Shown one piece after another: positions 45,260 through 56,699 of a DNA stretch of 64,000 nt; the first letter of the stretch is position 1, and every line of letters starts with the position of its first letter. Origin of the DNA: Lycorma delicatula (lineage: Eukaryota; Arthropoda; Insecta; Hemiptera; Fulgoridae); NCBI RefSeq assembly GCF_047948215.1, contig NC_134463.1:101534657-101598656 (forward strand), given 5' to 3'. A program made the position numbers and the translations under genes. Under the pieces are notes generated by a model. The model did not search any database. It was not told where the DNA came from and saw only the letters and a list, made by a program, of their open reading frames with translations.

Positions 45260-46370
45260 TAATATAAATAAAAATAATCAGATACTATCAGAACATATTC
45301 TCATAGCTGCATTTTATTCAACATTGAACGCATCATTTCTCCTTTTTTGTTTTTAAATAAAAGCGGTATCAATTAACAAATATAAAAATATTTGGGCCAT
45401 TTTAAATATAAAAAATACTTTAACAATTTTATTAGTAAATATCACACAGTCTGAAATATTTCAAAATCGGTTGATAATATAGTATTAATCTCTGTATTAT
45501 CAGACTAGTTAAAAACTTAAAGAAAATAACTCTTATCAGATATCTAATGCATTAAAATACTCTATGTTTTACCGACTTATCAGAGGAAAACGTATAAAAA
45601 AAAATATTCAATTCTAATATATATATTCAAACCATTAAAATTTTAAAATATTTTAAAATTATATCCTTCAGTTTTATTTTCTTATCGATCTTTATAAATT
45701 AGATTCGTGAAATTTAATTAAAACTTAATATAAAGTATTCAGTTAAAATTATATTAGAAGGGATCACGTAGTTCGGCTTTATCTGATAGGTATTTTGGAC
45801 ATAGGTTTTAACTCTTCTGCGGTCAACAGTCAGAAAAAGCATCCGAGCCTGTTCATCCATCTCTTTAAATACGTTAAGGATTCATTAGTTTTACAAGACC
45901 CAGAATTCTTATGTCCATAGATGTTGCTGGTTCCGATCAGTATATATAAAACAAAAAATGGAAAAGAAATTATAATTACTCAGCTTAATGAATAGGATAA
46001 GAAAAGTGGCTGGTAGTGAGTGATACAAAGATGATCCCCCATGGAGGAACCGCCTTTATTCGTTTGTTTTTTCACTTTTTTTTTAATTACTTTGATTAAC
46101 TTTATTTCTACAATCTTTTTTGTAATATTTATTTTTAAATATTAAAAAGAGTTTTGTCTTATTTAAAATTATAACATTCTCCTACCAAACATTGGTCTTT
46201 TTTTTTTTTGCTGTAAAGGTTTACTTAACAATCCTTTCCTCCTATGCGACTCCTCATATGTGAAACCATAAGTAAATCGTTTTATAAATAACTACACAAA
46301 GGAGGAGCATCCATGATATTTCTCTAAGAATACAAGTTATTATTAATAGATAATAAATTAATTTACAATA
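45260..46370. other. no recognisable feature
   Basis: AT-rich, nothing supported. Confidence 0.5.
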
Positions 46371-46399
46371 GATAAGTCAATGGACTGCCATGCCGCCTT

Positions 46400-47160
46400 C
46401 TTTATGATTGAGGTCAAAGGTTGTGTCGTATCTTCAATATCACCTGGGAACTTCAGTGGTAAATCTATAGGTAACTACCCAGCTTCGATAATAAGACTCT
46501 TAGGCGTCCTATTATTATGGATGATTGGAGAATTCTTCCTTATTATGCATCTTCTCGATAGATTCTTTTAAGATCCTTCCACGAGTAGTTAAGAATCGAG
46601 AACTCCAAAGTACATGTTTTGCATTCCAGTCACCTGCCGCAATAAACCGAAAACCCACTGTGTTAAAGACTCACAAAACATGTCATCTGTGACCGGGAGA
46701 AGAAAAGGGAAAGTAGATTCCTGAAGACCTTAGAGGTCCAAGCAAGTCCAATATCTCAACTGAAGTTTAGATGAGAACGGTACTGAATGGTGGGAGCTGA
46801 TTATGCCTTAATCCATCTTTTATCAGAATCTCAGTACTCCCATGCGTCCTTCAATTGAATGGTTAGTCGTGTACACAGAATAACCTCGAGTGTTCAAATA
46901 GCGGTCAGTAAAATTAGTTCCAAAGACAAGGATATCATTCGGTGAAGATCAACGTCTCGATTTCTCTTCGGTTCATAATTTCAATGATGTTCCTTGTCGC
47001 CATTTTCAAATGTTTTTCATTACCGTACTCCAGAAATCACTTTCGTGAGCAGAACTATAAGTTGCCGATCTGTTACACTAAGAATTCAACGTTAGAAGTC
47101 AGCTTCTCAAATTTATCTGCATTAATAGAATCACGATGGTTGTTTTGCATTACTATCTCA
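46400..47160 (-). pseudogene. Jockey ORF2 apurinic-type endonuclease, decayed
   Basis: This domain nicks target DNA to start reverse transcription. The minus strand reads HGSTEILIKDGLRHNQLPPF (about 46840), LLGPLRSSGIYFPFSSPGHR (about 46730) and the well-preserved FRFIAAGDWNAKH, VLWSSRFLTTRGRILKES (about 46660-46560). The last contains the GD(F/W)NAKH active-site block. A start of the domain can be guessed near 47160. There are several stops and frameshifts, and sequence ends before any RT motif. Confidence 0.7.
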
Positions 47161-47362
47161 GCAAACGACTGGGGGAAATAGTGGAACGAATATTGAAATG
47201 ATTATCGGTATGATCATTTAAATCTGTACGTGTTCGCTGTTCCAGTAATGGAAAATTAGTTTGGCCTAGGTCAAAGGACCTAACCTGTGTACCTTGAGAC
47301 CCTCTAGGATTACTTTTCGGCGTGTAATTCATTCTCTGTTTCTGCTTTCTTTTGAAAATTTC

Positions 47363-48547
47363 TTAATACATCATACAACCTTTGTAGTTAATGGTACCAT
47401 CAAAATGGCATAACGCACAGGTAACCGGAGTGCTTTGTCTGTTTTTTTGGCAATCAGCGGTTTTGTAGACGTCTGCGCATTTCACGCAGCGGTATGGCCG
47501 CATCCAGTTGTCCTTAGTATGTCCGTATTGCTGAAAAACATCACAATGCACTATCGTAGGAGATCTCGTGGACATTTCAAACCTAACGGGTTGGCAATAT
47601 ATTTCAGTGCAATTCCACTTTGAATCTTGCGGTTCAAAGTTAATAAAAAAAGTAGGTAACTGTTCTTCCGTTACTCGATGGCGGGTGTTGACATTTCTCT
47701 GAACCCTGTTTTCATGTACAATGTCTTCCTTTTTCACGTCGATTGGTATTGAGTAGTGTAGCTTTTTGATACTATCCAAAATGCAGTCTCATTCCGCTTT
47801 ATGAATGAATGTCCTATAAGGTTGTGCTCGCGTATCACTTGAATGATTCTTTTATAGCCATCAATGTTTCGAAAGCAGTTGAAATTGCACATTATTTATT
47901 ACTCGCACACTAGTCGCTTTTGATCACCAGTGTTTCTAACAACTCGCAGAATTTCATTATGTCAGTTATGCCACATATTACACGGATATGAATACTAGAT
48001 CGTGGATACCGGTGTTCTTTGGTGGTTGGGTTTCAATTAACTACACATCTCAGGAATGGTCGAACTGAGAATGTACAAGACTACACTTTATTTACACTCA
48101 TACATATCATCCTCATTCATCCTCTGAAGTATTATCTAAACAGGAAAAAGAAAGAAAGTTATGCCATGTAGCACTTTTGGAGGGGGGGTAATATCTTCCT
48201 CTAGTTTAATGTGCTTAATAGCCTCTTCCATGGGCTGATGTTCATACTGATTGGATAGAGGTAAGTCATCCCCAAAAATAGTTTGAAACACCTTTGGTAT
48301 ACGCAATATGGTATAATCTGCCAAGGTTAATTCTCCGAATATAAATATATCATATCAGTTTCACTCTTACTTCCAGACACGTCACTCACATTCTCCAAAT
48401 GACGTCTCCAATTAATTTACGTCGTGTTGGTTTTCTAGGGTCTCTGTTCAAACGCATTAGAGGTCTTCGCTTTCTATTATCCTGTAGATTAGTGTTTACA
48501 CATATTGTTTCGTTATCGCTATTAGGAATAGCTTGTAGCTGGTCCAT
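47363..48547 (-). pseudogene. Jockey ORF1 (gag-like), interrupted by a SINE
   Basis: The start is ATG at 48547 (MDQLQAIPNSDNET), with a stop at 48386. A second frame, 48324 to about 48160, continues PKVFQTIFGDDLPLSN and EEAIKHIKLEEDITPPPK. The SINE is removed by its duplication, and the protein resumes with decayed sequence and then an open frame 47779-47363: SIKKLHYSIPIDVKKED, TEEQLPTFFINFEPQDSKW and the knuckle region QQYGHTKDNWMRPYRCVKCA, ADCQKNRQSTPVTCALCH. Zinc ligands are partly lost (first knuckle CX4-type Cys replaced, NWM for NCM). The C-terminal tail RKQKQRMNYTPKSNPRGS continues past an in-frame stop. It is dead. Confidence 0.75.
47974..48156 (+). mobile_element. tRNA-derived SINE, family A, copy 4 (5'-truncated, 10-bp TSD)
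   Basis: Starts inside the family body (GGATATGAATACTAGATCG). It then follows copy 2 almost base for base (GTGTTCTTTGGTGGTTGGGT, ATGGTCGAACTGAGAATG, CATATCATCCTCATTCATCC) and ends AAACAGGAAAAAGAAAG. It is flanked by AGTTATGCCA at 47964-47973 and 48157-48166, a perfect 10-bp duplication within Jockey ORF1. The tRNA head is missing. Confidence 0.88.
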
Positions 48548-48740
48548 AGCAACGTGTCAAACACAATAGGTTATATAGCCTAATAAAAAACTAGTTGACA
48601 CCGATTAAATAGTAATTTTTTTTATAATATTAAAAATAACAGTAACACATCGTAAATAATATCTTCTGCTATATAATACCTGATCTTAAGTTAGCACCAT
48701 AAATTATTGCAAAAAGATATAAATTTTTAGTAACACTCAT

Positions 48741-48768
48741 TTTTTTTTGTCCTCAGTCATTTGACTGG
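48741..48768 (-). mobile_element. LINE tail-only insertion (about 28 bp)
   Basis: TTTTTTTTGTCCTCAGTCAT then TTGACTGG matches only the last bases of the RTE-like family: A-tail, GTCTTCAG-like, palindrome CAGTCATTTGACTG and GGTT. It is the third occurrence of this tail in the window and lacks all coding sequence. It is interpreted as an extreme 5' truncation during target-primed reverse transcription. Confidence 0.7.
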
Positions 48769-48774
48769 TTTTAA

Positions 48775-50510
48775 ACATTTTTAAATATTGGCATAAAAGC
48801 TTTTTGGAAGATATTTCCTTTAAAATTAAGCTTTATTTGAAGAAAAAAGTAGCGTTGATGTATTTACTATCCTCCTGTCGATTGTCATAGATACCTCAAC
48901 CAAAACGATTGTAGTATATCGCCTCTGTAAATGATATAGTCGCTCTCAAGACTGTGCCCGTTCTAGTCATATCGGGGAAAGTGAGAAGCGTAAATGTTTC
49001 CCGTTTCCTTCTCCGCTAAGAAAACTATTTTACAAATCGGCACGATAAATCCACGGAAATATAAATCAATGTAACCTTAAAAGTGACATCGTCTCTTTGC
49101 ATATTACAAGAACTGACTATATAAACATAATTTATCTTAGAGAAAGCGAATCTAACTTATACATCTAGTAAAAATAACTTCATACTTCAGATACTTTACG
49201 CGCGTTAATTCCGTTACAAATATAAGGGATAGATAGTACAAAGTACAAAATACAAAATCGATGTACCCAACTGTGTCATCAAGTAACAGTATTTTATATA
49301 TTGACTCAACGGCAAATATGATACTGGCACGTCGAATAAGCAATGATGTACCTTTTTTTGTATCAACTTATTTAAAAACAGATTAAAATTATAGAAAACG
49401 TTAAAAAGAGTAAATGTAAACCCAATAATTACAACTGCTATTTCTTTTTATGATCATAACATAAATTTAGTCCTAGATTATTACACGGGGGAAATACCTA
49501 ACTAAATCTTATTCAGTAGCAAACAATTTTTTTTTAATAAATAAATATATATGCAGTTCAGACAAGACTGCAGAAGAAAAAATTCAAAATGTTTTTTTTT
49601 AATTTTGTATTTTTGCGGTCATCAAATCTTGAAAGCCACTACCAATCTAAAAAAAAAAAATTCTTTCATTTGGAAGTGATGTATCTACTTATGACTCCAT
49701 ATCTACAGGACGTCAGCACCTATTTTAATTAACTATGAATTTAACATGAAATAATTTGTATGATTGACGGAAAACTGCACCACAATTTCTACACAGAAAA
49801 ACCAACAATTGTTTGACTTTTAACAAGAAAGAAAGCTAGGTAAAAGAGATTATTTTTATATTGTAAGATTCCATAGGTACTTTGTGGTTGAAAAGTATTA
49901 CAGTATCATCCACTTTGGAATTTTTTAAAAATCCACTTTGAAAAAAATGAGGATGACATCGCATGATTGATTCGTTACGAAGACAAGATATAAAATTAAT
50001 TTCGATATCCGACAGTATCCTAAAATCCAAATTGATTGCAGAAGCTGATCATACAATACTACAAATTCCTTAATGTAAACGGAAATAGATAAAATTGTAG
50101 ATTATGGTCCAGGCTTTCAGGAGAATTTAATTTTTTTTTTTTAAATACTTTTATTTTTTATATCATATGGTTGGTACTTACTTAAGAAACATGCCTCAAA
50201 TTAAAGAACGAAACATTTGCTGGATTCAAAACGGGCATTTACTATTAAATTTAAATATTAACGGTAGGGAAAAAAGGGTTTTCCACTATCAGAAAAAACA
50301 ATAACAATTTTTATTCATATATAAAATCAACAGTGACAAAGGCACTCATTTACAGTAACTCAAATCACTCATATTAATGTCTGAATTTATTTGAAGACTT
50401 GTACGAAAAGATACCCAGAACATACAAATGTATTTAACTTGCATTTACTGACGTATTCTTACGTAAAAAAATCCACACATTCTTCACCTTAATTTATACA
50501 ACACCTCTTG
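48775..50510. other. no recognisable feature
   Basis: AT-rich, nothing supported. Confidence 0.5.
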
Positions 50511-50517
50511 AATAGAT

Positions 50518-50835
50518 TGGGAAAACTGTTCTGATTGCGCACTGTTCTTCTACATTCGTCAAACGGGACGTAGCTTTAAACAAGAATACAATCAAGACTT
50601 AAAAGTGTTCCACGATAACAAATTCATCATTTTCTAACCAACTTGTAGACATAAATTACAAATCCGTGACATACTACACATACGCAACAAAAGAACACAT
50701 CTTAAACTTCAACATTATGAAATATATAACGAAAACAACACAATAAATGAACGGACTCAATTAAAATCCAACACAATTTCAATCCCTGTCTGTCTTACTA
50801 AAACAAAAATAACCAGCAGTAATATCTTCCGATGA
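50518..50835 (+). pseudogene. Penelope-like element GIY-YIG endonuclease fragment
   Basis: The domain cuts DNA for Penelope-like retroelements and sits C-terminal to their RT. One frame runs from 50518 to a stop at 50833-50835 with a single internal stop: WENCSDCALFFYIRQTGRSF (the GIY-YIG second half, with R where YIGQTGR is usual), KQEYNQDLKVFHDNKF, then LQIRDILHIRNKRTHLKLQH, YEIYNENNTINERTQLKSNT. The CSDC Cys pair upstream of YI.QTGRSF and the closing 'HLNxxEhxEIYxxxxxxxxLNEQT'-like block are in the family's order. The RT part is absent. It is a short, moderately decayed relic. Confidence 0.6.
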
Positions 50836-51539
50836 AAGTAACAACAGTGTTATTTTCATCAATAAATTACTGAAAAAGTTCTTTTGTCGGATTCGAAAGC
50901 CCGAAATTTTTGTATTTTTTTAAAAAGTAAATTCCAATCTTTCAGCCTTGATCCTATCAGTTCAGCTTGATTTTTTGATAAATTTAAATCCCTAACCAAG
51001 TCATTTAATTCACCTTGTGATATAAGATGTGGCTTATCGGAAGATAATTCATAATCAAAATCATTGTTGTCATCTTCAACACTGCCTGATTCTTTATCGC
51101 TGCTTTCGAAACACACATTCACAGATGGCTCAGGAACTGGAATAATTTCACTGTGAGGTAGAAGCCTGATTGCAAATTGCAATAATGGATATGTTACAGT
51201 ATGTTTAGATTTTTAGAAATTCCAGACACACTTGTTAAACAAACGTAACAATCGGTTACGTGATCCTTTGGTTCACGCCAAACCATACGTACACGAAATT
51301 GTAAAGCCCTCTGTGTACCTTTCTGCCATACAGAACAGAACTGTAAAATATACAGAACAATTAGTGCATACTATACGCTCCTCATAGTCACGTCTTATCC
51401 TGATCATCAATTTTACACTGAAAGTATAAATGATATACTTTTTTAATTTAAGATGTAATGTTTTTCTATTTGATTTTACGGAAAACTCATCACATACATA
51501 ACAAATGTCATCCACATTATTTACACACTTTCGAGGCAT
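50825..51539 (-). pseudogene. decayed copy of a repetitive Cys-rich insect protein family, function unknown
   Basis: ATG at 51539 opens MPRKCVNNVDDICYVCDEF with CX2C, and a second pair ICTNC-like (VCTNC) follows about 43 residues later. This spacing recalls ZAD-type zinc binding. After a stop at 51273 the frame continues as VWREPKDHVTDCYVCLTSVS (CX2C again). A further open segment, 51182-50859, contains LLPHSEIIPVPEP, an acidic Ser/Asp tract and PHLISQGELNDLVRDLNLSK, NQAELIGSRLKDWNLL. From memory this series (MPRKC..., LPHSE..PVP, LNDLVRDLNLSK..AELLGSRLK.W) is a many-copy arthropod family of unknown role, perhaps carried by a transposon. Stops and missing segments indicate a pseudogene. Confidence 0.6.
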
Positions 51540-51559
51540 TATGACACTGCACTGTTAAC

Positions 51560-53245
51560 AAACTTATAATAATAATACTTATAATAATAAGACTGAACAA
51601 AATTAATTCATTCCTAAATCCAGTGCTTAATACAAACAACACAGCTGTGTTTTCAGCTACATGTTTTGACCTGCACAGACATGATTAATCTTGTCCACGA
51701 AGGTTCACTCTTCAATATTAGATACTATGTCATATATGTGACTATGATATGATTTAATTCATTGTCCAGTATTGTTTATTTATAGCTTACAAATTATGTT
51801 AACAAAGTTAAACGATAAAAAATGAACTAATAAAATACAATACAGGTGCTTAAAATGCTAACAATACGTTGAAAAAAGGAAAAGATTATTTAATTAAATT
51901 AAAAATTTTTCATAAATGATGGGCGATAGAAAGATTCTGAGTTCATATTCGTTTTCAGCATCAAAAAACAGATTAAAATCATTTATCGCATGTTAGGAAA
52001 CAAAAATTATGTTTATCAGTGTTATTTGAAGGTAATTTAATTTATAAGAGGATTTGAATCTAAATATTCATAAATACTTTAAAATAATTTATTAGAATAT
52101 TTCTTCCAAATGGAATTATAATAATTAATTTGACCAGACAGATTAACAATAAGTATCATATAAATTCATCAGGAACGGGATAATTAATTAAGAAATTTCA
52201 AATAGATAAGAGTAAATTTTAAACCGATATTCAAACCTAGAATTCAAATACAGGATCATTATAAACACATAGATGATTTGAAAATATGTCTAAGGACTTT
52301 ATTATTAAAATAAAAGCAGGAAAATATTAACCTAGATTAAAAAAGTAATTATACTAGCCGAATAAGCAGCCTATAATATAATACTTAATAGATTCAAGCA
52401 AAAAGAAAAGTTCCGGAGAATATTACTTTTAAATGAATAAAAAAAAACAGAAACTTGAAGTTGTTGGCCGAGTAGAAAGAGCAATAACTCATCCATCAGT
52501 AATACTCTGTTAAATTCAAACATCTTAACAGCAGGCCTATAATTATTACAGAAGTATCTAACTTAATTACTATGGATTTTTAACCATTCCATTAATCGAT
52601 AATTTATTTTAGTTATTTAGTAATCTACTTACTACATACCGACATTTTAATATCTTTGACAAAAATATTCACGCAAAATAACCTTACATAATTTGTACAT
52701 TTTTTTTAATATAAATTGTTTGAATATTTTTTTATAGCCTGAATGATTTGTTAATTTATTTCCGGAATTTGAATTCAAAACCTTTTGGATAAAAAATTAA
52801 TAATAAATTACTGAAATTATTAATTAAAAAAAAATAATAATGATAATAATAATATAAAAACATTTATCATAGAAACATTTAAAATATAAATAATAATGTA
52901 ATTTTATAATGAAAATATATTAATTGAACAAATAACGCATGCGGCATGTTTTGAATTTACTCAACAAATACATTTTTTTTTTAAATGAAAATAAAGCTAT
53001 ATGTAAGAGTAAATAAATTTTAAAAAAATTATATTTCATACATAAATCAAAGAAATTTGGATTTTAGCATTTAAAATATCTACGATACCAATGTCTATTA
53101 TATGAAACGTACGACCCGTCCAGCAAGAAACTGGACCTTCACTATGTTTATTTTCCTCGTACTTGTGAGAATAATATTGACGATTATTAGTTAAAGCTTG
53201 TTCAATTTTTAAAAAAATTATCAGTGTATTGTAATTTCTTCCGAG
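51560..53245. other. no recognisable feature
   Basis: AT-rich, nothing supported. Confidence 0.5.
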
Positions 53246-53249
53246 CAAT

Positions 53250-54115
53250 AATTTGGTCCGTACTGGACTTCAAACTTTGAGTGATTTGAAGTATGCGGGT
53301 ATCCGAATAGTCGGCCCCATATTAAAAATAGATGTTATAGCCGGTTGGTTACCAGTCCTTCGTAAAGGTAAAAATGTATTTTACACGGTTTTTAGAGTTA
53401 TCCGACAAACACCAAGAAGATTTGACTGTACTTCGTTTCTCACTTTTATTACTTTGTTTTAATTTTATATTTTAAAATTTTTTTCGTTGTTTTTGCGGTA
53501 CAGTTTGTGAAAAAGATAATCTAAAGAATGAATCTGTGCACAATATTTACAGCTTTTCTCTGCGGAGTGTATACAGACTGTTCCCCGAAGAGACTCCGTA
53601 GCAAGTCACATACAGTTTTCTGTGCGGCAACCATTGACTTTCCAAGTTCAGACCGGCCGTTTGAGGAATCCACTTTTATGACTTATTTATTGTCTTCCAA
53701 AAGCAATTTTAAGTGGAAACTGGAGACGCTTGAAAGTGAAGGACAAGTCTAAATGAATGTACACCGTAAACCGTCTCAGTTTTAAAGCTACTTTTCTCGA
53801 TGGCCGAAAAAGATATCGTAAATTACAAAGAAAGTTTCTGTAGAAAATTTAATTTAAAATACTGCATGTGTTCTCAAAATTTGATTTCTACAACGGTTTG
53901 AACAGAGTAAAGTTGAATATTGGCAAGGAACATACTCTGGTCGTTACAGCAAGCTATTAAAACGACCACTATCTTGAAACGGTGAAACGTTTTGTAACGA
54001 TAATAATCCTATGTTCTTTCCAGATGTAAAACCTGTGTTCATGTAAAATTTCAGCTCTATCAGTTCAATAGTTTTTGCACGGAAGCGTAACAGACTAATA
54101 GACACAACTACATTT
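53250..54115 (-). repeat. Helitron-like non-coding element end
   Basis: The minus strand from about 54115 reads GTCTATTAGTCTGTTACGCT, CCGTGCAAAAACTATTGAAC and TGATAGAGCTGAAATTTTAC. This is the 'TGTTACGCTTxCxxGxxAAACxACTGAACxGAT' pattern seen at 5' ends of many insect Helitrons, including 25314. Interior GC-richer DNA (53250-53760) has two open frames without recognised motifs. Terminal TC and CTRR dinucleotides could not be fixed. Confidence 0.4.
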
Positions 54116-54119
54116 TTTT

Positions 54120-54465
54120 ATGTTTATAATAGATTATAAAATATGACAAGAAATTTTATTAAATCTTTGTTATGTAAAAGAATTTTTATTTCTTATGGTA
54201 TAAAACTATTATAATTTGGGAGCGAAAGTAGATATTTCGGTTTCAGCTATCATTTTTTAAAGAAGAGCGATTAAAAATTCTTTGAGTACGATATACCAAA
54301 CTAAGGTCACAATAGTTTTCCGTAAAAAAATCACGGTTTACTATTTATTTTAAGTTTTATAAATTTCAGAGTTTTTAACTTCGACAAAATAATTTTGTAA
54401 AATACAGACTTTTATGTTATCCTCATTAAATTTCAGGTCGTAACAAAAAGCAGTCCTTTAAAAAC

Positions 54466-54470
<5 letters not shown>
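54120..54470. other. no recognisable feature
   Basis: AT-rich, nothing supported. Confidence 0.5.

Positions 54471-54472
<2 letters not shown>

Positions 54473-54551
<79 letters not shown>
54473..54551. repeat. (TA)n microsatellite
   Basis: About 39 uninterrupted TA units. Confidence 0.95.
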
Positions 54552-54553
<2 letters not shown>

Positions 54554-54932
54554 ATTAATTTACATAACATAATCGTAATATTATATGAGCTGACATAATT
54601 GCAAATCTGTCGTTAAAATAACATACCTGTTCTAACGAATAACAACTATCCCGTGTCTAGCTTGCTAGGAGATTGAGGAATGAAGTGGTATTTTGCAGCC
54701 TTTTTCAATGTGTTACACAATACCGCTTATCAGAATGTAAAGCTCACCGAAAAGCAGATGATATTTTACCGAATCCCTCTGTAAATACAGGCGACGTGTA
54801 CAATTTATTGTTTCTTGAGAGAAGGGGTAGGTAGATTATTATTTATTGTTTAATACTTAACCAATATTATTACTGTCCCAATGTTATTGCGGTCGTATAA
54901 AGCACCTGAAGAAAACCTTTATTGATTTCTGT

Positions 54933-55005
54933 GAGAGTAATGATGATTACTGAATAGTAATCATCATTACTCTCGTAGGGACTGGCTATTCAGCCAGTCC
55001 CTACG
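54933..55005. other. two abutting perfect hairpins
   Basis: Hairpin 1: GAGAGTAATGATGATTACT (54933-54951) pairs fully with 54956-54974 across loop GAAT. Hairpin 2: CGTAGGGACTGGCT (54974-54987) pairs fully with 54992-55005 across loop ATTC. The two loops, with flanks CTGAATAG and CTATTCAG, are complementary over 8 nt. Confidence 0.9.
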
Positions 55006-55893
55006 GCGTAAAAAGTAAATGTACCGCTTGCATAATTTAATGTCTTCTGCATTTCGGTGGGATTATCTATGAGTAAATTACGTTTGCTCAATGATAAAAA
55101 AAAAAAACTGGAAACTACTTCATTCTTTATTTTTTTTAATTAGCCTGGCGTGAAGTGGAATTTGTTTTGAGAACGACTATGCCAGTTTAAGGACCGGTAT
55201 TACAACTTTTTGTTCATGACAATTTTAATACATAAAATATACTTAAGTTTACAAGTGGCATTTTCAATCTTTTTTCCAGAAAATGTAGCTGTAATAAAAT
55301 GTAATTAAATTTTAGAGAAAGCGACATAAGTTGGTTGCCTATGGGTATCTCAGTTATGTTACAAAAGCCATAACCATAAGAATGATTAAGTAATGTATCG
55401 TACAGCAATAAACTTGTTATATAAAACCGATTTGTATATATGCAAAAAAAAAACAGAAATTAGATGGATACTACAATATAAAAATGTTGATATTAAATTC
55501 GTTAACTCACTGTCATTTTATTTTTAAAACATCATTGACATAAATCATCGATTTAACCCGGTCTTGTCCATGAAAAATTTTAATTATTTATTCTTCTCAA
55601 ATTGTTAAACCAATTTTTTCAAAACTGTAAAACATTCATTAAGTGTACTTCCTTCCGTATTTCATACAGAGAACAGATTCGTCAACTTTCCTGCACGATA
55701 TAATATTCATAGAGATTATTTAAACTTCTAATTTAAACACATTATTAATATCACGGCTATTTTGTTTTCTCAAAATAATTCCTTTGCCCTATATTTAAAT
55801 CTGCAGTAGAGAATGTAAATTACAGTTCGCTACGTCAAATTAAAATTAATATATTGCTATGAAAGTCATCGCATGAGAGATGTACGCTATGAA

Positions 55894-55970
55894 GTGGGGA
55901 AGTGCTCCTGAAATTAATTAGCTAATTATGGACTAAGGAGTACTTCCCCACAGTTAGCTACTTATGGACT
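55894..55970. other. hairpin combined with a direct repeat
   Basis: GTGGGGAAGTGCTCCT (55894-55909) pairs with AGGAGTACTTCCCCAC (55936-55951), one G-T mismatch. TTAGCTAATTATGGACT in the loop is repeated as TTAGCTACTTATGGACT just after the second arm (to 55970). Confidence 0.85.
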
Positions 55971-56094
55971 TTTTTTTACAGATACAAATAAAATTTAAAT
56001 CGCATTTCAATTTATGCAAATAAAAAAAATTTGGCTATCAATACTTTTAACTGATACCCAAAAAGGAGTATAATGTATTTAGGAAGTGTGCATG

Positions 56095-56204
56095 TATGTA
56101 TATATGTATGTTCCACCGTAGCAGCTGAACGGCTGTACCGATTTAGATGTAAGACCCGCCCTGGAATCCATACGTTACCGGGAGTGTCATAAGCTATATA
56201 AAAT

Positions 56205-56265
<61 letters not shown>
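56095..56265. repeat. transposon-end-like segment followed by (TA)n
   Basis: GTATGTTCCACCGTAGCAGC with TGAACGGCTGTACCGATTTA (56107-56146) resembles the terminal region of a Helitron-like or MITE-like repeat. An uninterrupted TA tract fills 56205-56264. The classification is tentative. Confidence 0.45.
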
Positions 56266-56270
<5 letters not shown>

Positions 56271-56549
56271 CGGTCTGTTAGTAGTATTGTAATTGCTCCT
56301 GCAAGTACTGGGAGTGATACAAGTAATAGAATTGCTGTGATTAGAACTGATCAATAGAATAATGGTATTTTTTCTATAGTTATTCCTCTTGGTCGTATAT
56401 TTATAGTTGTTGAAATAAAATTAATTGCTCCTATAATTGATATTAATCCTGCAATGTGAAGGGAGAAGATGGCTAGGTCCTGATGGTCCTGAATGTGCGA
56501 TTTAGGCTGAAAGTGGTGGGTAAACAGTTCATCCTGTTCCTGATCCTGA
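56266..56549 (-). pseudogene. COX1 (NUMT): nuclear copy of mitochondrial COX1 (NUMT)
   Basis: On the minus strand this is an internal COX1 segment. Using the invertebrate mitochondrial code (TGA = Trp, ATA = Met) it reads [14 protein letters not shown] at the 56549 end. It later reads [40 protein letters not shown] and WSVLMTAILLLVSLPVLAGA, ending MLLTDR near 56268. A small deletion after GPS shifts the frame (GPSGP where GPSVDLA is expected), and with nuclear code it has several stops. In mitochondria the protein is the catalytic subunit of cytochrome c oxidase. Here, flanked by TA repeats and hairpins, it is a dead insertion. It keeps high similarity to mtDNA, so the transfer is recent. Confidence 0.92.
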
Positions 56550-56550
56550 T

Positions 56551-56693
56551 ATATGATATATATAGCCTGATCCCTGGATATATATATATATATATATATA
56601 TATAGCCCAAATATATAATATATATATTATATATTTGGGCTGGTTGAACATGCTCATCCACCCACCCAACATGGGTGGGTGGATGAACATGCT
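56551..56693. repeat. TA tract, 38-bp perfect palindrome and hairpin with direct repeats
   Basis: After the NUMT comes TA-rich DNA (56551-56603). 56604-56641 is a loopless perfect palindrome beginning AGCCCAAATATATAATATA. TCATCCACCCACCCA (56654-56668) then pairs with 56672-56686 around ACA, flanked by the direct repeat TGAACATGCT (56645-56654 and 56684-56693). Confidence 0.9.
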
Positions 56694-56699
56694 GTCCGG

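Larger units (their letters stand above)
46375..48560 (-). mobile_element. Jockey-clade LINE fragment (ORF1 plus ORF2 endonuclease), split by a SINE
   Basis: Minus-strand order is ORF1 start (48547), ORF1 zinc knuckles (47.4-47.7 kb) and ORF2 endonuclease (about 47.1-46.4 kb), as in Jockey elements. It stops abruptly near 46375 before the RT domain. A family A SINE (47974-48156) has inserted into ORF1. It is the 5' half of an element, complementary in content to the 3' halves at 11.5-13.2 kb and 61.4-61.6 kb. Confidence 0.8.
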
